DNA of 64,000 nt. It comes from Gordionus sp. m RMFG-2023. Its lineage: Eukaryota > Nematomorpha > Gordioida > Chordodea > Parachordodidae. The stretch lies in NCBI RefSeq assembly GCF_954871325.1, contig NC_088777.1:49205366-49269365 (forward strand), written 5' to 3'. Below, in pieces: positions 42,801 through 54,800 of the stretch. Position 1 is the stretch's first letter; each line of letters starts with the position of its first letter. The position numbers and the translations under genes are program-made. The notes beneath the pieces were generated by a model. That model did not search any database and had not been told where the DNA came from. It saw nothing but the letters and a program-made list of their open reading frames with translations.

Positions 42801-45800
42801 TACATATATTATCGAAATCTCGAGGCTTAGGCAATATTTTTCAGGCTAAAATTTTGAGTTAGCCGTTTTTAAAAATCGGCTCAAAACGAGCCGTTTAACA
42901 ACACTAACAAGATGTATAGCAAGACGAGCTAAATTACCGATAGCGGAAAAGAGGTTTCTATTCAACCACCTGATCCCAAACCTGGAAAAACTGTAGAAGA
43001 ATATACGGTTAAAATTGAAATAAACCGAATCGTGCCAGGCGAGAAAGATTGCATCTCGATTTCGACCAAAGACGGTGAAAAGAATATCATATAGAAAAGA
43101 TTAATTTTCGATAATATGGGGAAAAAAAATTTGACCTGAAGTTAAAATTGGTATTTTTTCAAAATTTGCACTCATTCAGCCAAAAGAATGTATATTCGCA
43201 CCAGGTAGTAGTATACGCAATATATGTGTTTGCAGCTACCATCAAAATTTTATAAATCAGATCGTAGGATCAAAGTTGATATGTCACATTTTAAAGCATT
43301 CAGACCCTCATCCATCCTGTTATATGGGCCTTTGTGATTATTGTCTCGGGTGAAAATATTTGCGCAAACAAAATAGAAATATCGTTTCGTTCTAATCGAA
43401 TTTATAGAACCACTCTTGAAAGAATCACCAAACTGGTAGATGAATTTATCAATGCCTTTTATGCAAAAAATAATGGAACCTTTAATTACCCCATTCTTTT
43501 ATTTCAACGGAAGTAATCGTTGTATCTAAACCATCTAAAATCGATATTTAATTTTATGGGATTTTTCAGGTAACAAGATGAAGTACGAAGTTATCATTGG
43601 AATAGGGCTCTGTCTACTGTCATTTGTTATTTATTATAAAGATAATTTTAAATACTTATTCCTCGAAATTACGTAATAATCCAAACCTTTAAAACATCAC
43701 ACAATATCAGTACATTACTTCATTAATATATTTTTTTTTATTTCGGATAGATCTGCTGCACAGTATAAAAAGCGTAAAATTTTTATCAATATATGACATC
43801 GAGATAGATTTTAAGGCACAGGCGAAATGTCATTCCACTATCTCTCCAGAAATAATGTGGCATTGTTACAAGATTAGCTGTTAAGGCAATTTTACAAACA
43901 CATCATACTAACAGCAAATAACAACATCATATGAATTGTACGAATTCACTAAAGATAATAATAATTGTCATAGAAAATTTAGACGACGAAGAAGTACTAG
44001 TCAGAGATGATTTTCAAAAAAGACTAGGTCGATCTCTGGAGCTCAGAAAATTCACACAGTGATTTCGACAGGTCTACATCGATTCAAATGTAAAATGTAT
44101 TCGAATTCGATAGAAAGCACTATAGAATATTTATCATATTATGATGAAAGTATAATCTTGAGAGAAATATCAGGAACTTGTGTTTTTGATTCGAATTTGT
44201 GCTTAGCCTTTGTTTTAGGGCAGAATCAGAACCATCCTGACTTTCTAAATCCTTTACGTTTCCAAATATAGACGACATTTACTTGCTAAAATGTCACCAC
44301 CTGGTTTCACGTTTAATTACTACCGCCGTAACTATAAATTGTCACCACAAGAAAGTAAAGGGGTAACCTAAAAATTAGAAACCTTTAAAAGTGAGTTATT
44401 TGTCAGATTTTTTAATATATTTATACCAATTATTTTTAATATTTAGGGAGTCATATATGAAATACATTCTGATTCATATATTATTAACTTAATTGAACAT
44501 ATTTATTATAAATAAAAATTGAATTTCTTTTAGCGATTAGCAATTTCTTACTGTTATTTTAATTTACAAGATGAATAATTCTTGAAATTATATCAAATAC
44601 GTGAAAAAAAAATAACTAAAAAGTGATAAATATGTAATTTTACAAAGGCGCCCCTTTTGGGAAAATATTTATACATTTTTGTTTATCGAATACGATCTGA
44701 AACAGCAAAAAACGAAAGAGCCAATAAAATAAAAATTATATAAAACATTCCCTAAACGTTCACTATTACTAAAAAGATATGTATTACTTTTATATAATTT
44801 ATTTAGAATCAAGTCAATAATATATAATATATATAATTTCTTTAAGATAAAGTCAATAATATATATATATAATTTTTAGGGTTTAATTTTTTGAGCAACT
44901 TTGATTGTTTGAATGTAAATGTAATTCTATTATAAGCTTTAATTTTTTTATTATTTCTTATCTTATGATAAAAAATTATTACTTTTGGATTTAATGTTGT
45001 TTATTATTTAGTTATATAAACTTTGGATTTACTAGGCTTTAATTTTTTGAGCTACTTTAATTGAACCAAGATTTATTTATCGTTGGATTTTGTTTTTTGA
45101 TTCCTTGAATGTAAATGGAATTTGTATTATGTACTAGATTTATAGTTTTAATTTTTATTATTATTTCTTATCTTATAATAAGAATTTATACTTCTTTGGT
45201 CAACAATGCAACTGTTTATTAGGATTTAATGTTGTTTTATATATTGATGCATTTATAGTATTTAATGTTGTTTATTTAATCTATGTTATATATTAATGTA
45301 TTTTATTTAGTTATATAAACTTTGGATTAACTAGGCTTTAATTTTTTGAGCTACTGGGTAATTCCATACCAAATCGATAACTTTTCGGCTCGACCTTTTT
45401 AATTTCGATAAAATTTTGTATACTGAGAGAATATCATTAGAAAGCATCGAATCCAAAATTTTAGCCTCCTAGTACTCATAGTTTCTGAGTTATCAATGGT
45501 CAAAAGTGCCAAAAATGACGTTTTTTCGAAAAATGCGATTTTTTAAAATTGAGATAAGTTAAAAAATAATGATTTTAAAAATATAAGTTATATGTCAATT
45601 TATAACTCTATTAAGGGCCTTTTATTGAATATTAAAAATTTTTTTAAAATAATATTGTTGCGGTTGTTTTTAAGTTATAAATTTTAAACATGAAAACTCC
45701 AAGTGTTTCGCTTTCCAAATTTTTTTGAATTTAATATTTTCTTATTCTCTAACCTTATATCTATTCATAAAAAAAATTTAAACTTGGGACAGCCATGGAT

Positions 45801-48800
45801 TTTTTAGTTATCGCGATTTAAAAAATCAAAAAATAAATATTATTTTCAAAAATAGATGGCGCTCCTTTATAAAATTACGCGTTTTGTTAAAATTATTATT
45901 TTTTTTAAACTTTTTTCCATTTTAAACATAAATAATAAGATTTTCCAGCATTAATATTATGAAAATATATTATTTAGATCATTTGATAAACTTACTTATT
46001 ATTATTACTTTATTGATAACTTGTAAAAATTATTCGTTTTTAAAAATGATTAATTTTTCGATTAAATGAATATTCTCATACGCCATTCATTTATTTGTGA
46101 ACAACAAAGTTCATTTCACAATAACCTTAAAAATAGTTTAGAAAATAATCACTATCTAATTATTTGTGACTTTTCAGAAAATTATTCCTTTATTGTCCAA
46201 GACGAAGTTCAGGGTTATCATTGGACAACTTCGCAAGCTACGCTGCATCCATTCTCAATTTATTATAAAATAGGCAATCTAATTAACAACCTAAGTTTTG
46301 TGGTAATATCGGAATCCTTAATTCATAATACTGTTTCATTCCATTTATTCCAATCGCATTTGATTAATTTTTTAAAAAATAAATTCGACACTCCACTATA
46401 AAAAATTTACTACTTTTCTGATGGTTCAGCAGCTCAATATAAAAATAGGAAAAACTTCATCAATGTTTGTTACCATGAAATCGATTTTGGTGTCCAAGCA
46501 GAATGGCATTTTTTTTCTACGGCACATGGTAAAAGTGCCTGCGACCATAGGCGACACAGTAAAAAGGTTAGTTGCCAAGGCAAGCTTACAAAGACCTTAT
46601 ACTGATCAAATAATTACACCTTTACAATTTTATAAATATGCGGAAGAGCATATAAAAGGTATAAATTTTTCTTATGCCACCATACCAGAGTATGAGGAAG
46701 AAGAGATGAGGCTACGTGAGAGATTAGTAAAGCTATCTCAATACCTGGGACACAAAAAATTCACGCAGTGTTTCCGATTGGTTTAACTAAGCTCAAAACT
46801 AAACTATATTCTAATTCGCAGACATTTGTTGTGGAGAATATAATATATCAACGTGAAGATCTTTTGATTGAGGATCTGTTAATCGATGAGATTAGAGGAT
46901 ATGTAACATGTGTGTATGATAACGATTGGTGGTTAGGATTTGTACAAGAAGTGAATGTAATTAGAGATGAAATAAAAATTAATTTTCTTCATCCTAAAGG
47001 ACCAGCAAATTCTTTTGTTTATCCAGCGGCACAAGATCTCCTTTACATACCAAAAAATAATATTTTAACAATAGTTAACCCATCAACGGCTACTGGGCGT
47101 ACATATAATCTATCGCAAAACGAAATTATAATGGCGTCAAAACAATTAAATTTAAGGAAAACCCGAAAATAAGTAATATCTTTCATGAATTTTTATTTAT
47201 CTATTATATTTACAAATTAATAAAATAATTTTACGAAATTTAAAATTATTAATGCTGGAAAATCTTATTATTTATGTTTAAAATGGAAAAAAGTTTAAAA
47301 AAAAAAATAATTTTAACAAAACGCGTAATTTTATAAAGGAGCGCCATCTATTTTTGAAAATAATATTTATTTTTTGATTTTTTAAATCGCGATAACTAAA
47401 AAACCCATGGCTGTTTAAATTTTTTTTATGAATAGATATAAGGTTAGAGAATAAGAAAATATTAAATTCAAAAAAATTTGGAAAGCGAAACACTTGGAGT
47501 TTTCATGTTTAAAATTTATAACTTAAAAACAACCGCAACAATATTATTTTGAAAAAATTTTTAATATTCAATAAAAGGCCCTTAATAGAGTTATAAATTG
47601 ACATATAACTTATATTTTTAAAATCATTATTTTTTAACTTATCTCAATTTTAAAAAATCGCATTTTTCGAAAAAACGTCATTTTTGGCACTTTTAACCAT
47701 TGATATCTCAGGAACTATGAGTACTAGGAGGCTAAAATTTTGGATCGAATGCTTTCTAATGATATTCTCTCAGTATACAAAATTTTATCGAAATTAAAAA
47801 GGTCGAGCCGAAAAGTTATCGATTTGATATGGAATTACCCCGAATTGAACCAAGATTTATTTATCGTTGGATTTTGTTTCATTTGATTCCTTGAATGTAA
47901 ATGGAATTTGAATTATGTACTAGATTTATAAGTTTTAATTTTTATTATTATTTCTTATCTTATAATAAGAATTTATACTTCTTTGGTCAAAAATGCAACT
48001 GTTTATTAGGATTTAATGTTGTTTTATATATTGATGCATTCATCCATTAAATGTGAATTTGCCGCCAACGGGCTAAATATCCTTTGCCTAATTTGTTTAT
48101 TCCATCATGATATGAAAACCATTATTATATTATGCAATTCTATACTATAGGTGTTAGGTAGTGTTATGTTAACCTCCCAATAATATATTTATCATAAATA
48201 TATATAATCATTACATACATATCTAATTCGACGAATATAATAATCTATAATGTATAAATTTTTTAAAAAATTTTTATCGCCCGGCCCGGGTATTTAAAAA
48301 AAAATTCAGGTCCTATCCGGATATATTAAAAAAAAATTTTAGGCCCGGGCTTAGGGCCGAGCCTGCAGGTCTCTGATATATATATATTACTATATTTATT
48401 TCAAAGGTGAATAATAATTACATAAATATAAAAAAAATATAAGTGACATAAGGTAAGGAGTCAATTCTTCTTTAGGCATTCCAAATAAATCAAAACTATA
48501 TCTAAATCTTACAAAGTTTTAAATAATATTTTTTTTTATTATATCTTTGTAAAAATTGGTGTTGTTAAACGGCTCGATTTGAGCCGATTTTTAAAAACAG
48601 CTGACTCAATATTTTAGCCAGAAAAATATTGTCTAAGCCCCGAGATTTCGTTAACAGATGTTCAAACCTCTGTGCCACCTATGAGCAAAATCTTAAGGCT
48701 TGCATAATAATTTTCCTAACAAATTATTGAGTTAGCCGTTTTTAAAAATCGGCTCAAAATGAGCTACGCTAGTAAAAATGCGTTTGAATTGTTTTTAATT

Positions 48801-51800
48801 ATAATATTAAATTTTTTTTCCGCCCTTCGTTATTTTTATTTTTTAAAATAATAACTTTCTTATTTTTTTTTATTTATTAATTTATTTACAAACAGCTTCT
48901 AACTTTGTCCTTTTTTTTCACATAGAAATGGCTTGCGTACATATACATAAATAATAATAATAATATATAATAATTAGCAGTGTTGTTAAACGCTACTTTT
49001 AAAAGTAGCGCGCTATCGCTACCGCTATTTTATAAAAAAAATTTCAAATGAGTAGCGCGCTATTAGCTACTTTTTACGCTATTTTGATTTTTTTTTTAAA
49101 TATTTTTTTTTACGTAACTTTATTTCCACAAATAAAATATTGATATAAAAACATGACAATAATTTGTTACATATATATATATAATTTATTTATTATTGCA
49201 CTTTAATAATAATAACATTTCGGTACTGTCATCCCCAAGTCTAGAGCGACGATCAGAAAGTATAAGCTTTGCCATACTAAATAATCGTTCAGCACTAGCA
49301 CTTGAGGGCAACGCAGTATTAAATTTAATAAACAAACTTTTTATATGAAAAAAATCATCAAAAATATTTAAATTAGTATTTTTAGATTTAAAAAAAGCAT
49401 CTATAGGTTCAATATTATTATTATTATTTATTTCAAAAAAATCGTCTTTGGAAGGCTGCGGTTTCGATCTTGCTATAGTATCGTGGTTAGGCATGCCATT
49501 TTTTAACGTTACCATCAGCCTATCAAGTTGCCATTTAGATTCAGTCAAATTAATATATGGCCAATTTAACTTGAAACTAGGATGAACGATAGCAGCTATT
49601 ACATTATCATCATCATACAGATCTGGAAATCTAATTTATATAAAGTGACTGTATTTATTATAAAAAAAAGAAGAATACCATTTTAATTTTTAAAATTTAA
49701 ATTTATCTGAGATTTAGATTCATTTATAAATAAAATATTAAAATAGCAATAAATTATGGTAAATAAAAATTTTAAAAATATAATTATTATACACAAGGTA
49801 ATTAATAATATATTTTTAGATTTTTAGGATCAATCTAATGTGCAGTTACTCCTAAATAACCTCTAAAAATATGACATATTATAAATAAGAAAATAAACAT
49901 TTTTACCTTCTATTATGAGTCCAGCAATCTGCCGTTGTACAGACGTAGGAGACATCTGATAGATTTAATATCAAATATTCTTTCATTTCCTTAAAGCTCT
50001 CCAAAATTCTTGCCATGAATGTCTGCCGGCAAAATATCTTGGTCCGTGGAGAAAAAGTGTTTATCATCTTTATAAAAGAATCATTATCCACCAAGGATAA
50101 TGGTTGAACTGTATTTATTATAAAGTTCATAATGACTTTGTCAGCCAATTTTTGGGATACACCAGGTGTTGATGAATCCAAATTGGTTAATTTTGTTTGT
50201 ATTAAATTTGATTTGGAAGTGGGTTTATCTTCTTCCATTACCCCAAAACTTTTGAGATATTTTTCAATCTCTTTATAATTTGAAGTGTGCACAGTCTAAA
50301 ATTATAAAATACTTGGAATAAAAATTATGTAGGAGATAAGTACATAAAAATGATTGAAATAACTATTTTAAAATGTTTTAAATAATTTAGATAAAATTTA
50401 TGAATATATAAAAAAAATGATTGGTTTTTGATTTTAATTTATTTTAAAAATTAAAGATTAGCCTACACATTGATATTAAATTTGTTCAATATATTACCTT
50501 TAAATGTTTTTTCAAATTAAAGCTGCTTGTATGATTTGAAGAGATAATTTTGCGGCACATCTTGCACCGAACCGATATCCAGTATTAATTTTTTCTTCAA
50601 GGTTAAAGTATTTCTTGAATTTTGGGAAAGTATCATCTATATTTTGCTCATTTTCTAAAGAAATTACAATATCTTCAACAATCTCACACATAACAAGATT
50701 TATAATGCTTAATATAAAATGTAAAATGAAATATAAAATAAGATAAAAGCAAGGACATACCAATAACGGAATTTCAAAAATATATAATTTAATGAATACG
50801 CGAAATATAAATTAAATACAGATTGCTATTTAACAACTGTTTAGATCTAATATATAACAATAATGTATATTTTTAAATATAAATTTAAATTTCAAAATTA
50901 AATTAAATAAAAAGGATTATAATTTTAGATTTTATAAAAAATATATTTTAATAATATTTAGATGTATTTATTATGTAAAATTGAAAGTAGCGAAGTAGCT
51001 CTAAATTAGTAGCGAGCTACCGCTATCGCTATTTTTTTAAAAAAGTAGCGCGCTATAGCTACCGCTACTGAAAAAATTAGCGCGCTATAGCTACCGCTAC
51101 TGAAAAAAGTAGCGCGCTATTAACAACACTGATAATTAGTGTTGTTAAACGGCTAACTCAATATTTTGGCCCTCAATATTTTGGCCAGAAAAATATTGAC
51201 TAAGCCTCGAGATTTCGATAATATAAGTATAAACCTTTGTTCCTTCTCTGAGCAAAATCTTCAGGTTGCATAATATTTTTCTGGGTGAAGTATTGAGTTA
51301 GCCGTTTTTAAAAATCGGCTCAAAACGAGCCGTTTAACAACACTAAAAAAATAAATAATAATAGATTACATTAGGCGATTAAAAAACAAAAAAAAGCCTG
51401 AGCGGATTTTTTTTCAACTCAAAAAACAGCCGAGTTTAGGATTATGCCAGCTTAGCTCAGTTTTAACATTACTTTTCAACATACCTGTGGTCTATAAATC
51501 CTATTTGATTATTAAAAAAAGATATTATTTAATATTTACATCAAATTTTATCAGAAAAAAAAACATCTTAATAGATCTAAAATAAAATAAATCTATGAGC
51601 AATCTTCCCCCCAAAAAAAAATTATCAAAAAATTTACTAAGAGATTATTTGCAAAAAAAAAATCAAAAAAAATTTCAAACAGTTGAAAGATATTTTATAT
51701 TTTTATTATCTAAAAAATAAATTATTTATATCAGGAAACTAAATTTTATAAAAAATTTTATTTTTATTTATATATCTGTTAGCTTCAATGTGTTTTAATC

Positions 51801-54800
51801 CGACAATATGTTAAAAAAAAATATCGAATATTGTAATATACTTATAAATTAAAAAAACTAAAAAAATTGAGCCGGCTCAGCGAGTCGACTTGAGTCGGAG
51901 TCGTTTTTTTGATTAGAAACTAGGCTCGAGTCGAAGCTAACTACATAAAATATCTAAAAAAATATTAAGCATAAAATATCATGTTGTAATAGCATTTATT
52001 GTAATATATACGCATGCGTTATTTACAAAATTTTGAACGATTAAATGAAAATAAATGTTTTTTTTTCACCCTTTGATAGTTATAACATCTTTCCTTTACT
52101 ATGTAGAATTTGAGCCTAAAATAAAACTTAATAAAAATAATTAGTATTAAAGGTCTGAACATTTCTTATTGCGGTTGTAAGCTGAATCAAATTATTGAAT
52201 TTAGCTAAACAAAATAAAGTTAGCTCTTAAAAGAAAATATTTTTTAAGATTGCCAAGTAATTTAAATTGATTACTTTGACTTGAAAGATCTGATTAAACC
52301 TCAGGCTTAAAATTGATATATTTTTTTAATCAGTTTAGAAAATGTTCGAAGATTATATAATAAAGTAGATTAATAAATATTTCATTTTACTGCGCTCATA
52401 GTTTTAATTTCCCTTCGAAACAATTTACAATTAGAAAATTTCTCCGGAAAATCCAAGTCCACAAAATTTCAACCTCAACACACGTTTGTCATCTTAATAT
52501 TCCTTCAAAATGAGAGCCCCACGTGAAGCTGCCCTTTGCTTACTTGGGTGCATATATTCTCTTTGGACTCATTTCAGCTGATTTCACTTAAATTTCTGCA
52601 CCCCCCCCCCTCCCTTCCCAATTTCCCTAGGAACATTTTATAATTTATTTCCTGCATTTCTTGGGAAAATAAATATATCGTAAAATTGGTCTCTGATCAT
52701 ACCAGAATCATATCTTTTTTTAAATCATGACTGAATAGAACCTTATTTGGATTGGTTCTATTTCTAAATGGGACTCGGATCTTAGAAATAAATTTTGATA
52801 TATCGGTGCGGTCCTTCACTCATTTATAACATCGCCATTTTCCTTTAGGCCAAACAATATTTTACTAATATTTTTTAAAAATATTATATAGTTTATTAAC
52901 TATTAATATCTAATAATCGCAAAAATTAATAACGTAAAAAGCTTATCGGATAAATTAGAAGTTTCGCTTTTTTCGTTGCGGTACATTTGCACTACCACCC
53001 TATTCTTGATAGGGATAAGGGCCCCCGCGCTTTTAAGTACTCCCATCTTCACGTACATTCATCAAAGAAATTCGCCCGACAATCCGCCTGCTAGTGATTC
53101 TTGGTACATCAGATTTCAACGCAATAAAGTTAGTTTTTATTTTGTTTCGTGGAAATATAATCTCCTTTTATAATATAAAAAATATATATACCCATTCGAA
53201 CTAATTACTTATTTATTGTTGAGCTAAATCCTATTTTTGGTTTGTTTTAAGTGTTTGGTGGCATTGTTGTTTCACATTTTTTTTCTCTTACTTTTTAGGC
53301 TGTTTAGTCGAAGTTATATAGCCGGCTAAACAGCTGATTATTTAGAAATAAGCCGAACTAAGCAACACCCTCGTGTTTGGGAATAATTGTATTTTTTAAA
53401 AAAAAGTTGGGTATCGGAGGTTGAGTATTATAGTGATCTATATCCATTTATTTAAAAAAAATTTTTTTTGTTTTCATTTTAAATAAGAGATCACGCTGTG
53501 GATTATTCTAAATAAAATATTTTTTATTGTTGATATGGAAGAAAGAATATAGTATTATAGAAGAATAAATTTGTAACAATGATTGAACTTGATAACCCTT
53601 TTTTGTTTTAGCGATAAATCTGTCAATTCAAAAATGATTTAATTAAAATATTGTATAGATTGAGGAAGGGATAAATTATCAGATGTTTTTTTTGTAAATT
53701 TCATCTAATTCTATTAACACACGGTCAAAAGTTATGCACATTCAAAATTGGACAAACAAATTTGATTTTCTTTTTATTATACCTTACAATTCGACAAAAT
53801 CTTCAACATTTAAAATTAATTTGAATCAAATAGGTTACTAGCAATCGATTGGTTGCAACTTGTTTTTTTTCATTGAAACTGCAAAGTACAAATTATCATT
53901 TGGACCGGTGGAGTTACTTTAAACAGCTTTTCATTCGTGAACCATATAAAATGAACATCTGAGGGTATTTTCATTAGAAGTTGTTTGGTACGTACCAGAA
54001 TGTCAATCGTATTCGCATCGGTTAGGTCCTAGGGCTTGTTTCTTTTTTAAACATCTCAGCTGCAGCTCTTTGCGGATAATCCGTTGCACTGAAATTTAGC
54101 AAAATACCAGTTTCTCTGGATTCTTGACTAATTGTTCTGTGGATTCCGGGTCGGTCTTCTTGGCTCAATACGAGTGTTTCAACAGAATCAACGTTTTCTA
54201 TAGTACGAGTTATATGCGTGATCTATCACCGCCATACCGTTTTCCTGCTGATCCGGCAGCATCAATTTTTGCAATCAATCGATTCAAGGCTGCTATAGAC
54301 CAGTTTCTGCTAGGAAAATTTCTTCATAAAAATTTTGGCTACATAATGTTTTTATAGTCTTAAAATTATAATTAAATTCGAGTTATCATTACTAAAATCA
54401 TTTTTTTTACAAGAAATTATCTTCTGCTTAAATGCAATAAAGTTTAATAAATTAAAAATAAATTTTTTTTTACATATTGGAAATTTCGATTTTTGTTTGT
54501 CCGACTATGAATGCGCATAACTTTTGACCCTTTTGATAGAATTCGAAGAAATTTAAAAAAACATCTGATAATTTACCCCTCTTGTGCAAAATTTTATTGA
54601 ATTATTTTTCAGAATTAACAGATTTATTGCTAAAACAAAAAGGAGAACAGTTCAATTCTAACACTAGTCAGCTGACGATATATATCAAACAAAATAAAAC
54701 GTGTTGATTACCAATTAAGATTAATTTAGAATAATAAATAATTGACATTTGAAGTTTCAAATAAAAAAAATTTTTAGACCAATTCTGACACAACCAATCT

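Larger units (their letters stand above)
44878..48060. repeat. Tandem repeat split by a transposon
   Basis: A unit containing 'aggctttaattttttgagct', 'atttatcgttggatttt' and 'tttcttatcttataataag' starts near 44878 (short copy), 45031 and 45337. The third copy is interrupted at 45356 and resumes at 47841 ('gaattgaaccaagatttatt'). The 306-bp spacing between the second and third starts gives the unit length. Confidence 0.7.
40268..52941 (+). other. ABCB6 intron 2, 12.7 kb, transposon-filled
   Basis: Bounded by the GTTAAT donor and the TAAAAAG acceptor. From left to right it contains an inverted repeat (41545-42130), a MITE (42683-42906), a Sola-like transposase relic (42912-44340), a tandem repeat split by a 2.5 kb Sola-like element (45356-47840), GC-rich repeat ends (48275-48390), a MITE (48557-48771), a hAT (48978-51131) inside another MITE, and a repeat end (51778-51825). 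I found no exon in it. About 51830-52940 holds nothing recognisable. Confidence 0.85.

Noticed and set aside
42912-43100. A host exon encoding [14 protein letters not shown]... upstream of the relic
   Set aside because: The block fits the N-terminal part of the same transposase family and leads straight into its Cys-rich region, so it is part of the relic.
45356-47840. A piggyBac- or Kolobok-type element
   Set aside because: No TTAA duplication is seen at the junctions and the transposase motifs do not match those I know for piggyBac. Sola-like remains the best, though tentative, label.
54124-54357. A 77-codon + strand open frame as an extra ABCB6 exon
   Set aside because: It is antisense to Tc1/mariner transposase fragments, lies between the mariner inverted arms, and has no ABCB6 similarity. 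Exons 3 and 4 join in phase without it.
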